From contig JAFGTK010000332.1 in the NCBI GenBank assembly GCA_016934135.1, forward strand, positions 1-7,535: DNA of 7,535 nt. The letters run 5' to 3'. The first letter of the stretch is position 1, and the number at the start of each line of letters is the position of its first letter. This document shows positions 1 to 7,136 of the stretch, in pieces. The notes beneath the pieces were generated by a model. That model did not search any database, was not told where the DNA came from, and saw nothing but the letters and a program-made list of their open reading frames with translations. The DNA is from Deltaproteobacteria bacterium (GTDB taxonomy: Bacteria > Desulfobacterota > Desulfomonilia > UBA1062). Made by a program: the position numbers and the translations under genes.

Positions 1-3000
1 CGTTGACGAGTATATTCTCCAGCAGCTTATACTCTGCAACAGCGCGCTGAGAGAGTTCGCTGTTCTTTGATTCCATGGCGTATTTCAGGGTTATTCTCCT
101 TGAGAGCTCCTTTCCGATGGTGAGCTTTACGGTCTCTGCCGAGTCTTCCTGGTCCGCTTCACTCTCAATCTCAAGAATATCCAGCCCGGTGGCTTCCTTG
201 ATATCTTCGCCATACCGTGATGCAACGAGCGTGGCAATCATGGCGGAGGTGGACTGCGTGCTTCCCCCTTCTCCGCTTATGAGTTCCCGTGATGTTTTCC
301 CGAGGACGATCAGAGAGAGAATATCGTTATCTTCCTCTTCGGGATCGGACCTGAGAGAGAGATTCAGGGCATCCGGGGTACCGGCAACCTCCAGATAGAT
401 CGTCCAGTCACGAATGGTGACTCCGCTCTCCAGATCAATCGTGGCCTCGGTCTGATACGGGTTCAGGAAGTCTACTACCCCTCTGGTCACATTGAATGTC
501 CTGTTTCTGAATTCAATCGTGCCCGATTCCACGGTTGCCCTGCCGTTGATAACAGGATTATTCAGGGTCCCGGTAATGGTAAGATCAGGATTGATATCCA
601 GCAGGGCAAGATTGTTGTCCACATACAGTGGATTTCTGCGCTTCACAGAGATATCCACCTCCATATTCTTGAAAAACGGCATGGTGATCTGTTTCCGCGA
701 TGACTTAACCTGCGGCTTCTTCTCCACGATTGTCCTGAGCCCTTCCATGAGATTCAATTTGATATCGCGGTAATAGGTGCCCTCAAGGAGAACCGCCTCG
801 CCCTGCATAAGGGATTCTTCCGGAGTACCTTCAAGCCTGAGATCCAGGTCGGCAAACAGGTCCATGGTGTCGGGAATGCCCACAGGAAGAGATCTTGCGC
901 GGAGTCTGAAGCCGAGCCGCTCAGGAACGAGATCCTTTAGTTCCATCTTGCCGGCAAGGTTGAACCCGCCGTCTCCGAGGCTGCCATCGATCTTCTCAAA
1001 CAACACCATCTGAGAAGTGATCGTGATGTGTCCTGAAGTATCGTGCAGTTGTTCTTCGATATAGGGGACCTTCATGCCGATCCCCTGCAGGGTAATATCC
1101 GATTGTATCTCTGCCTTTTTGCCGGAATCCTCCAACTGGGCCGTGAAGAGGACCCTTCCCTCAATATCTTCAATATGTTGTACAAAGGGCTCCATAACCT
1201 GCAGCGGGATATCTCCCGAGGCATTGAGCACAAAACCACCGCCGAGTTTTCCGGTGCCGTTGATATCGACCCAGCCATGGTGGCCGAGAATGATCCGGGT
1301 TTGCGGGATGGATACGGATGTCCCGGTTATCGTGGCCTTGAGACCATCGCTGCGGACAATCTCGCTGTCTCTGAAGAAGATGTCCAGGTGCGTTACCTCT
1401 ATGAGTGCCTGCAGATCCCTTGAACCCTGCATATTACCTTCGGCTTTGATCCTTCCGTCCGCACGGCCTTTCAGATCCGGCATCCCGCCGAGAACGAAGT
1501 AGGGAGAGATGTCCGTGTGATCAAATACCGCCAGGAAAGAGAACTCCTTTTCATCCAGATGATATGACCCGGAGAATTCAAAATCCAGATTTCCCGAGAT
1601 GCGTGCCTCATGATCCTTTAGGTCGATCGTGACTGCCATCTCCCCGGGTGCATTTTCCTGCATGACCAGGCCAGTGAGGGCTGCCCTGCCCTTCAGAGAA
1701 GGATTATCAAGTGATCCCTGACCGGACAAATCAAGACGAACCATGCCCTGGGCAGCTTTGTTGCCTTCAAGTGCATGAATGCTCTGAAGAAAGATCTGCC
1801 GGCTTGCCAAGTGAAATGCGTATTCCTTCTGAAGCGACACCCACCCGGAACCCGCAATCATCTCGTCTTCACTCAAAAAAACGCTCAATTCATCCACGAC
1901 GAACCGTTCATTATCAATCCTGGAGGCAAGCACAGCCCTGTGAATCTTCTGAAATCCAAGGTCGAGCTCTTCTCCTGAAAGGTTCAAGAGCCCTTCGGGA
2001 TGCCTGATGCTTCCTTCGACCCTGCCCTGAACAGACAGTTTCCCTGCATATCCCTGGTGAATATCTTCCAGAAAGATCCCGTCGCCTTTCAGTGCAATCC
2101 GGAGGGGCGGGTCTTTGAGATAGGCATGCCTGTCCGGATCAAAGACCTTGATTGTACCTTCTGCAAGAAGTGTTGAATTCCTGTTCCGGGCAAGGATCTT
2201 TTCAAGAAATAGTGTTCCCTTCTTCAAGGTGCTCCTCACCTCCATGCCGCCGATTCGTACACCCCCTGTCGAGACACCGTTGCCGTCCAGGGTGAGCCTG
2301 GCATCCGGAAAAGATATTGTGCCGGTGATGACTACTTCGCCAGCCCACGTTCCGTCAATGTCGGGGCTTGTTATAAAGTCCTGCACCTCGATATCTGAAA
2401 GTGCAGCGGTGAAACTGACAGGACCATCAGTGGTGAATTCCGGGAACTTTTCATACATCCTGACAGACCCGGCCCCCTGTATCTTCGAACCCCGGTTTTC
2501 CAGGGCAAACCGGGTGATCTTCAGCATGCCGGAGGGATCCAGACCGGCCGTGCAGACAATGTCGCCCAGGGCAATTTTATTGTAACGGATCTTTTTCCCG
2601 CTGAGATCAACCTGGATCTGCGGGGCATCAAGGGTCTTTGAAACATGAGCAACAAGCCATATCCGCCCGCCCCCGCCAATGCCGAAAGGCTCCAGTTCCT
2701 CCTTCAGATCGGGCACATCCAGTTCCATGCGGATATCGAGTTCCCGACTGGAGAGGTCCAACCATCCGGCACCTGCAAGCGTGTTTATACCGGAGATCGC
2801 TTCAAGGTCATGAATCCAAACGACGCTATCCTCAATCCGTGCAGAGTACTTCATCGAAATATCAACAGGAGAGCCTGCTTCATTGATCAGCATATCCCTG
2901 CAAACCATTTCCGCAGACATTAGTACCCGGATCTTCTCTGGTGAAATGCCCGTGCCGGTGAGAGTGATCGTCGGGGCAGCAATACCCTTCATGGAGGTCT

Positions 3001-4156
3001 CCTCCGGCAGCAGTTCTGCGAGGTCCAACCCGGTGCCTTCTGCCGAGAGTGTGTAGGTTATCTCCTCCGGGTCTCTGTTTTCGGATAACAACCCATCGGG
3101 GAAAGCCTTTGAGAGGTCCGCACTGCCCTGCACCAGAATATTCCCTGATGCCGCTGCGAGATGTGCCTTCTCGAGAGTAACAACCATGTCCTTGAGCCCC
3201 AGATCAATCTCTGCAGCCTTCACCTGTCTCCATCCAAGAACCCCCCCGCCATAGTCAAGGTGTACAAAGACCTCGGGATCATCCAGGTTCCCTTTTAAAA
3301 TGATCCCGGCTGAGAGCTGACCGGTGAGATCCGGGGACAGACTGAAGGCATCCCTCAGTTCAGAAAGCGATATCACCACATCAGCATTAAGATCGAACCG
3401 GGGCCTTTCTAAGATGTCTGCTATTGCACCCCGGATGCTTATGCTTGAGAAACCTGTCCCGGCCTGGATAATGACGGGATCGAACACATCCTTTCGAAAT
3501 GATGTCTGTGCAAAAAACTTCTGCAGGCCGGCATGCATGTCTTTGCCTGCATAGCTCGCACGGGTGAACTGACCTTGAAAATTAAGCTCCTGAGCAGACA
3601 GATCTCCGTTAGCCGCAAGCTGTATACCGGAGATATCCGCCTGCACTGAGCCGTCACTATCTTCGTAGTGCACGCTCCCGTTCGTAAGCGAAAGCTGCTT
3701 CACGATGATGTTGCGGACAAAGCCTGTGCCTTGATCTTCTTCAGAAGATTCATCCGACGCGCCCTGATATACCGCACGCACGATACGGAGATTTTCTTCA
3801 CGATCAAGGCTGAAATCCAGGAAGGGATTCTCTATAGTTGCTTCCTCAATCACCACATCGCCCTTTAAGAGGGACAGCCAGGATATATTGACAGCAAGAT
3901 CCCCGGCCCGGACAACCTGTTTTCCCTCGGGATCTGCGAGAACACCAGCAGCAATTTCCAGTTTACCTCTCAAAACAGAACTGTGCAGCTGTCTGCATGA
4001 AAGCGTACCGGGTATCGAGTTGCTGATCGCATCCAGAACGAACCTCTGCCCGTGACCGGTCCTCATATATCCGTCAAGGCCGAGAGCAAAGGCCACCGCG
4101 AGCGCCGTCAACATCCCCATAAAAATAAACACACCTCTGATACGTGTTTTTGTCAT
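1..4156 (-). CDS. tamB: TamB-like inner-membrane translocation/assembly protein (3' end cut by window edge)
   Basis: The frame is open from the ATG at 4156 to the left edge, 1385 codons with no stop; I checked every in-frame triplet. An in-frame TGA lies at 4163-4165, two codons upstream, so this ATG is the first possible start. GAGG at 4161-4164 is a close Shine-Dalgarno. Residues about 8-27 form a hydrophobic anchor. Residues 70-125 carry the family-typical DPEGK, SWLSLLKG and FSLDREENLRIV pattern. A short acidic stretch (DESSEED) lies near 135-141. Near the left edge, about residues 1270-1385, DILSLIVLGKTSREL, a Gly/Ser loop, TVKLTIGKELSRRITLKY and YKLLENILVN match the TamB/DUF490 C-terminus, so only a few tens of residues should be missing. 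The middle is long repetitive beta-type sequence. E. coli TamB is about 1260 residues, so this one is larger. Known role of the family: periplasm-spanning partner of the BamA-like protein TamA, implicated in outer-membrane protein insertion and phospholipid transport. No tamA is visible next to it; the upstream neighbour is an insertion sequence. Confidence 0.9.
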   Translation of the reverse strand, partial: MTKTRIRGVFIFMGMLTALAVAFALGLDGYMRTGHGQRFVLDAISNSIPGTLSCRQLHSSVLRGKLEIAAGVLADPEGKQVVRAGDLAVNISWLSLLKGDVVIEEATIENPFLDFSLDREENLRIVRAVYQGASDESSEEDQGTGFVRNIIVKQLSLTNGSVHYEDSDGSVQADISGIQLAANGDLSAQELNFQGQFTRASYAGKDMHAGLQKFFAQTSFRKDVFDPVIIQAGTGFSSISIRGAIADILERPRFDLNADVVISLSELRDAFSLSPDLTGQLSAGIILKGNLDDPEVFVHLDYGGGVLGWRQVKAAEIDLGLKDMVVTLEKAHLAAASGNILVQGSADLSKAFPDGLLSENRDPEEITYTLSAEGTGLDLAELLPEETSMKGIAAPTITLTGTGISPEKIRVLMSAEMVCRDMLINEAGSPVDISMKYSARIEDSVVWIHDLEAISGINTLAGAGWLDLSSRELDIRMELDVPDLKEELEPFGIGGGGRIWLVAHVSKTLDAPQIQVDLSGKKIRYNKIALGDIVCTAGLDPSGMLKITRFALENRGSKIQGAGSVRMYEKFPEFTTDGPVSFTAALSDIEVQDFITSPDIDGTWAGEVVITGTISFPDARLTLDGNGVSTGGVRIGGMEVRSTLKKGTLFLEKILARNRNSTLLAEGTIKVFDPDRHAYLKDPPLRIALKGDGIFLEDIHQGYAGKLSVQGRVEGSIRHPEGLLNLSGEELDLGFQKIHRAVLASRIDNERFVVDELSVFLSEDEMIAGSGWVSLQKEYAFHLASRQIFLQSIHALEGNKAAQGMVRLDLSGQGSLDNPSLKGRAALTGLVMQENAPGEMAVTIDLKDHEARISGNLDFEFSGSYHLDEKEFSFLAVFDHTDISPYFVLGGMPDLKGRADGRIKAEGNMQGSRDLQALIEVTHLDIFFRDSEIVRSDGLKATITGTSVSIPQTRIILGHHGWVDINGTGKLGGGFVLNASGDIPLQVMEPFVQHIEDIEGRVLFTAQLEDSGKKAEIQSDITLQGIGMKVPYIEEQLHDTSGHITITSQMVLFEKIDGSLGDGGFNLAGKMELKDLVPERLGFRLRARSLPVGIPDTMDLFADLDLRLEGTPEESLMQGEAVLLEGTYYRDIKLNLMEGLRTIVEKKPQVKSSRKQITMPFFKNMEVDISVKRRNPLYVDNNLALLDINPDLTITGTLNNPVINGRATVESGTIEFRNRTFNVTRGVVDFLNPYQTEATIDLESGVTIRDWTIYLEVAGTPDALNLSLRSDPEEEDNDILSLIVLGKTSRELISGEGGSTQSTSAMIATLVASRYGEDIKEATGLDILEIESEADQEDSAETVKLTIGKELSRRITLKYAMESKNSELSQRAVAEYKLLENILVN

Positions 4157-4209
4157 ATGGCCTCAACCAGCAGAGCTAACATGCATCCGCATATTCGGTC
4201 CTCTCCCTT

Positions 4210-4238
4210 ATTGTACGACCAGGTCTTTCAATATGGTC
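4210..4238 (-). promoter_or_regulatory. candidate tamB promoter
   Basis: On the minus strand TACAAT (4210-4215) is a good -10 box. A weak -35 (TGACCA) lies about 18 bp upstream. This would start transcription near 4203 and give a leader of about 45 nt before the ATG at 4156. The -35 region lies inside the palindrome at 4223-4250. The -35 match is poor, so an activator or a different sigma factor is possible. Confidence 0.3.
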
Positions 4239-4250
4239 ATATCGAAAGAC
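4223..4250. promoter_or_regulatory. 28-bp near-perfect palindrome upstream of tamB, operator-like
   Basis: The half-sites GTCTTTC (4223-4229) and GAAAGAC (4244-4250) enclose ATATG and CATAT around a central GT; only one pair (A4230 with C4243) is mismatched. The tight symmetry with almost no loop suits a dimeric DNA-binding protein better than an RNA hairpin. No T-run follows it on either strand in the terminator position; the run of T on the minus strand lies upstream of it. It overlaps the candidate -35 region of tamB, which would suit a repressor. The binding protein is unknown. Confidence 0.5.
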
Positions 4251-4268
4251 TGAAAAAAACTACTCCAT

Positions 4269-4283
4269 GAGCCAATTGCAAAA
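4269..4283 (+). repeat. Left terminal inverted repeat of the insertion sequence
   Basis: GAGCCAATTGCAAAA reads inward from the left end and pairs with the reverse complement of 5671-5685, with one difference at the fourth base (C versus T). It is distal to the transposase stop. Confidence 0.7.
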
Positions 4284-4469
4284 CATATAAACCGATATTG
4301 ATTAATCAAGCATACCACTTATGGGTAAAGCTGTCTATTAATCGTATCAGGCTCATTTTGGTGGTACGATGACCATTCAGGGCCTTTTATTCCTGTTTTC
4401 AGACATAGTTTCCCCTTAGTCGTTTCATGACAACCGTACATATTAGCTCTACTACAGATTTTGCCTTTC

Positions 4470-5594
4470 TCAACAAAGCAGGCCGAACAACTGATTCGCC
4501 GTTATGACAATAAACCCGAACATGAGATGCGCCATTACCTTGGATGCGCCCTTTACTCGGATATGACTGCCGCCATGATTGTCCTTCAGATAGGAATTCA
4601 CCCGCTCAACAGAGCTCCGTTGAGCAAACCTGACCTTCTTTGCCGGGTCCAGAGGGATTTTCTCCCCACGCCTCGGGTTGGGATCAATGATCGGCTCGTG
4701 AGAAAGTTTCTCGCTGAATTCACTGATCTGTGGCGCATCGTAGGCCGCATCCATGAGGTCATACAGGCTCGTCACCCGTTGCGAGGTCATTTGCATAAGC
4801 GGTATCGCCGCCTGGGAATCATGCAGTGATGCGGAAGTTAACAATGCACTCACCGGAATGTCACCATCAATACAGTCGATATGCAGCTTATATCCCCTCC
4901 AGGTCGCCTTGTATCCCTTGCTGTTTTTCTTGGTTCCCACATCACATCGGTACGGAAGATCCTTCAGGTTCTCTTCAAGTCTTCGTCCCCCCTGAAGATC
5001 CAGCCTCTTCGGTGGCTTGGGGGCAACTTCTTCTCCACGCCTGGGGCGACCCCGCTTCCTCTTCGGCAATACCGTGGCTTCTTCTTGCTGCTTCTTTACC
5101 GCCTTCTCTCTGGTCTCAATGGCCGTTGCGTCCCGACTCACATGCCCAACGATTTTCTCTCCGCAGTATGCCTTCACCATGGCCTCGTGTATCTTCTGCG
5201 GCAGACACCCCTGTGCATATTCGGCAAACGCCCGCGAAAAAGTCGACTCCGATGGAATGTCCCCCCGACTCTCCCAACCGCATAACCGTCTCAGATTCTT
5301 GCAGCCCCGGAGGTATTCTATGAGAACTTTCGTCGTCTCAAAATTGTACACCGCCTTGGCTACAAATGCCTTGGCTATCGCTACCCTGTCTTCGCGTTTC
5401 CTGCCTATTCCTATCCACAGATACTCTCGCATGTGCCGGGCCAAATCCATGAGAGATACAACCTGCACAAACTGCTGCTCCTTCTCGCTCAATGGATCCA
5501 GCCTCTCTTCCAGCCATGGAAAAGTCTTGTTTGTGTGGTATGCCAGATATCGAAGAGAGTGCTCATGATAGCTCCTTCCTTTTTGTTCTCGCAA
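4470..5594 (-). CDS. IS4/IS5-superfamily DDE transposase, N-terminus frameshifted in this copy
   Basis: This frame encodes the body of a DDE transposase (DDE_Tnp_1 type; I would look in the IS5 and IS1182 groups). Counting from the TTG at 5594, residues about 33-130 are the N-terminal conserved domain (DPLSEKE, LRRLCGWE, STFSRAFAE). The catalytic triad is most likely D155 (SRDATAIE), D282 (LMDAAYDAP) and E330 (SSVERVNSYLK). A basic AT-hook-like stretch, KRKRGRPRRG, lies at 178-187. LTSASLHDSQ at 252-261 and the C-terminal KVMAHLMFG are typical of the family. The body shows no missing key residue. The TTG start is not credible: it has no Shine-Dalgarno, lies in a hairpin, and the first 25 residues do not look like the family. 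Authentic translation should start at the ATG at 5566 in another frame, so the gene has lost one base near 5519-5523 or needs a -1 frameshift. Without correction the element is probably not self-mobile. Confidence 0.85.
   Translation of the reverse strand: MREQKGRSYHEHSLRYLAYHTNKTFPWLEERLDPLSEKEQQFVQVVSLMDLARHMREYLWIGIGRKREDRVAIAKAFVAKAVYNFETTKVLIEYLRGCKNLRRLCGWESRGDIPSESTFSRAFAEYAQGCLPQKIHEAMVKAYCGEKIVGHVSRDATAIETREKAVKKQQEEATVLPKRKRGRPRRGEEVAPKPPKRLDLQGGRRLEENLKDLPYRCDVGTKKNSKGYKATWRGYKLHIDCIDGDIPVSALLTSASLHDSQAAIPLMQMTSQRVTSLYDLMDAAYDAPQISEFSEKLSHEPIIDPNPRRGEKIPLDPAKKVRFAQRSSVERVNSYLKDNHGGSHIRVKGASKVMAHLMFGFIVITANQLFGLLC
5489..5566 (-). pseudogene. Displaced 5' end of the transposase gene
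   Basis: AGGAG at 5572-5576 stands 5 nt before ATG 5566. That frame reads MSTLFDIWHTTQTRLF, then unrelated residues, and stops at TGA 5491-5489 after 25 codons. The first 16 residues look like the start of this transposase family, and the catalytic frame continues naturally with PWLEERLDPLSEKE from 5519. The two frames join if one base is added in the ACTTTTCC tract (minus strand, about 5518-5525). I therefore read this as the true N-terminus split off by a one-base deletion. A sequencing error in the short homopolymer, or programmed frameshifting, remains possible. Confidence 0.65.
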
Positions 5595-5602
5595 ACAAAA
5601 GG
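5578..5602 (-). promoter_or_regulatory. Hairpin just upstream of the transposase Shine-Dalgarno
   Basis: On the minus strand CCTTTTGTT (5602-5594) can pair with AACAAAAAGG (5587-5578), with one bulge and a six-base loop. The Shine-Dalgarno begins one base after the stem. If transcription starts near 5593 from the candidate promoter at 5600-5628, the distal arm is absent from the element's own mRNA and present only in read-through transcripts. Comparable arrangements limit translation from outside promoters in IS10 and IS50. The mechanism here is inference. Confidence 0.35.
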
Positions 5603-5628
5603 ATAGAGCATTCTCTTCATCTTTTCAA
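5600..5628 (-). promoter_or_regulatory. Candidate transposase promoter
   Basis: Minus strand TTGAAA (5623-5628) and TATCCT (5600-5605) are separated by 17 bp, upstream of the Shine-Dalgarno at 5572-5576. The -35 matches 5 of 6 and the -10 matches 4 of 6. An alternative with the -35 TTGCAA inside the terminal repeat (5673-5678) and the -10 AATAAT (5650-5655) also has 17-bp spacing. Confidence 0.3.
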
Positions 5629-5670
5629 CAAGTTATATGTGCTCTGCACATTATTATCGCTAATCGTTAA

Positions 5671-5685
5671 TTTTGCAATTGACTC
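5671..5685 (-). repeat. Right terminal inverted repeat of the insertion sequence
   Basis: Read inward on the minus strand this is GAGTCAATTGCAAAA, matching the left repeat at 14 of 15 positions. It is proximal to the transposase start. Confidence 0.7.
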
Positions 5686-5723
5686 CGATTGTTTTTATGT
5701 TCATTTCTTTGATCGCACAATGA

Positions 5724-5748
5724 CAATTTTGCATGGATGACAAAATTG
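5724..5748. repeat. 8-bp inverted repeat just outside the insertion sequence
   Basis: CAATTTTG (5724-5731) and CAAAATTG (5741-5748) are perfect complements around a nine-base loop, 39 bp outside the right end of the element. The word GACAAAATTG here (5739-5748) recurs in the repeat at 6052-6094 and, inverted, at 7483-7529. No T-run marks it as a terminator. Confidence 0.4.
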
Positions 5749-5989
5749 GACGAACTTCAGTTTCGCCCGAAGGGTGAGGCACATGGATGCAGCGAGTCAA
5801 ACGAACCAAAGAAGTGCATCCCACGAAGCCACATAGTTAGAGGGTTTTCTCAGTTCGAGCCATGAAGAATGTATTACCCTGACAACAAAGGCTTCTTGAG
5901 TTGTACACACGCTGTTTATTAAAGACATTATTTTCAATAATGCCTTGTTCATTTCTTTGTTACCTATGTCCTTGACTCGTACACCCCGG

Positions 5990-6107
5990 GAACCCGCCCT
6001 TCGGGCACGTTCGCTCCCTCGGAGAAAATCTGCAAGCAATTAAACTCGCTGCGCTCAGACAAAATTGCTCGTTATTCGGATTTTCTCCTCACTCGTTCAC
6101 CGGGTTC
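5990..6107. repeat. Nested palindromic intergenic element
   Basis: Several inverted pairs are nested around one centre: GAACCCG (5990-5996) with CGGGTTC (6101-6107), GGAGAAAATC (6021-6030) with GATTTTCTCC (6079-6088), and AGCAATT (6035-6041) with AATTGCT (6063-6069), leaving a 21-base loop. A smaller hairpin, GCCC-TTC-GGGC, lies at 5996-6006. The build resembles REP/BIME-type or non-autonomous palindromic elements that spread in intergenic DNA. No terminal repeat/target duplication pair is evident, and it encodes no plausible protein. Confidence 0.55.
6052..6094 (+). repeat. Dispersed repeat, copy A
   Basis: The first 22 bases (6052-6073) are identical to the reverse complement of 7508-7529. 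The match continues with gaps through CGGATTTTC and CTCACTC to 6094. This copy forms the loop and right arm of the palindrome at 5990-6107. Confidence 0.7.
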
Positions 6108-6387
6108 AAGGGGTTTTTCCAATCTGCTGCCAAGTTATTCCAATAGAAGCTTTGAATTTGTCGGATATAAGGAATTTTAGATCTTCAGAGATTATGTGCA
6201 CTCTTGGGAAGGTGTTACTATTATCACAATATCTGTGAAATTATACCTGCTCATAAAATGAATATCACGTGCCAATATCTTGAATTCTCTAGGGAGTTCC
6301 TCTTGGTCCAGATATCTCCAGCAGATCATCAGTTTCGAGGTGTTGCTGAAAAGAACGGTTTATTACAGAAATCAACACGTAAGAGTC

Positions 6388-6415
6388 TTGTCCTCTGAGC
6401 AATGAAAGTTATGAT
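6388..6415 (+). promoter_or_regulatory. Candidate promoter for the lipoprotein gene
   Basis: TTGTCC (6388-6393) and TATGAT (6410-6415) are separated by 16 bp and would give a leader of about 60 nt before the ATG at 6486. A tandem ATATAAG repeat (6414-6427) overlaps the -10. The -35 matches 4 of 6, so this is tentative. Confidence 0.3.
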
Positions 6416-6485
6416 ATAAGATATAAGTAATCCATTTCTTTGACGGGCATCATCTATAAATTAACGTCTAAATAGGAGAACAGTT

Positions 6486-7136
6486 ATGAAGCTCAGAACA
6501 AAACCAGGAGTTGTTTTCAGCACAATGATCCTCGGAGTCATCATGTCCCTGACCGGTTGCGCAATGACCGGCATGCAACGATCAGCAAAGACCGACACCA
6601 CGATGGAGAAGGTGGAACAAGATTATAATGAAGCAGTTGCACAGGTGGAAGTCACAGGGGCGTCGCTGGGAGATCTTGTCAAACTCGGCCAGTCGGATGT
6701 TAAGGAGGCTTTTGAGAAATATTCTGATAACGTCGATAAGATGGAGGACCTGGGAAAAAGGTTGTTCAAACATGCCGACAATATGAACTCTCAGGGCAAG
6801 GATTACTTCGCAGAGTGGCGGAAGCAGGGGAACACGTACACAAACCCACAGATACAGGCTCTCAGTGAACAGCGTCGAGCCGATTTGAGTGCGGTCTTCG
6901 CCAAGATATCCGAGGCAAGCGTAGGCGTGAAAGGTGTGTTCAAAGCTTACCTGTCCGACATCAGGGAAATTCAGACTTACCTCTCGAACGACCTCACGCC
7001 TAAGGGAGTCGAGGCCATTATTCCGACTGCCGAGACGGCCTTAAAGGATGGCGAAAGTTTGAAGGATGCAATTATTCCCGTGCTATCCGCTATCGGCAGC
7101 GCAAGGGCAGAGTTGACTCAGGGCGGGGCAAAATAG
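6486..7136 (+). CDS. DUF2959-like outer-membrane lipoprotein
   Basis: A 216-residue protein with a clear lipoprotein signal: basic MKLRTK, a hydrophobic stretch of about residues 9-22, and lipobox LTGC with the lipidated Cys at 25. Residue +2 is Ala, not Asp, which by the Lol rule favours outer-membrane sorting. The mature part is charged and largely helical, probably a coiled coil. The middle and end (YFAEWRKQGNTYTNPQIQ, then YLSDIREIQTYLSNDLTPKG) resemble the DUF2959 family as I remember it; the family has no established function and members are of similar length. The start is supported by GGAG at 6475-6478, seven bases before ATG. It appears to be a single-gene transcript: there is no plausible gene in the same direction within 300 bp on either side. 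The family assignment is from memory and moderate; the lipoprotein call is firm. Confidence 0.88.
   Translation: MKLRTKPGVVFSTMILGVIMSLTGCAMTGMQRSAKTDTTMEKVEQDYNEAVAQVEVTGASLGDLVKLGQSDVKEAFEKYSDNVDKMEDLGKRLFKHADNMNSQGKDYFAEWRKQGNTYTNPQIQALSEQRRADLSAVFAKISEASVGVKGVFKAYLSDIREIQTYLSNDLTPKGVEAIIPTAETALKDGESLKDAIIPVLSAIGSARAELTQGGAK

Larger units (their letters stand above)
4269..5685 (-). mobile_element. Insertion sequence, about 1.4 kb, DDE transposase type
   Basis: The ends are defined by inverted repeats of consensus GAGYCAATTGCAAAA at 4269-4283 and 5671-5685 (14 of 15 match), giving 1417 bp around a single transposase frame. The gene stops at 4472-4470, leaving about 200 bp of non-coding sequence at the 3' side and about 90 bp before the first coding ATG at the other. 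I could not find a clean target-site duplication directly outside the repeats (left flank ends CCAT, right flank begins CGAT). ACTCC occurs near both ends (4262-4266 and 5682-5686) but out of register with the inverted repeats. The element sits 112 bp upstream of the tamB start and its transposase reads toward tamB. Confidence 0.75.
5686..6485. other. About 800-bp intergenic region without a convincing gene
   Basis: No frame here has a good start, Shine-Dalgarno and recognisable protein. The longest minus-strand frame (5797-6039, TTG start) begins inside a palindromic repeat. The plus-strand frame at 6204-6398 also uses TTG without a ribosome site. What the region does hold is small symmetric structures: CAATTTTG/CAAAATTG at 5724-5748, a CATTATT/AATAATG hairpin at 5926-5942, and the large nested palindrome at 5990-6107. 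The segment 6108-6385 is AT-rich and featureless to my reading. Confidence 0.6.

Noticed and set aside
1043..1502. Overlapping plus-strand frames of 126 and 142 codons
   Set aside because: They are antisense shadows of the tamB frame, which is continuous through this region.
5017..5568. Plus-strand frame of 183 codons
   Set aside because: Antisense to the transposase, whose conserved domain and catalytic residues lie on the other strand.
5797..6039. Minus-strand frame of 80 codons with TTG start
   Set aside because: It starts inside the palindromic repeat without a Shine-Dalgarno, and the internal ATG at 5952 gives only 51 residues with no recognisable family.
5990..6107. CRISPR array or tRNA in the repeat-rich intergenic region
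   Set aside because: The repeats are inverted and not regularly spaced, and no cloverleaf can be drawn.
6204..6398. Plus-strand frame of 64 codons upstream of the lipoprotein gene
   Set aside because: TTG start, no ribosome site, no recognisable sequence features; it overlaps the candidate promoter region of the lipoprotein gene.
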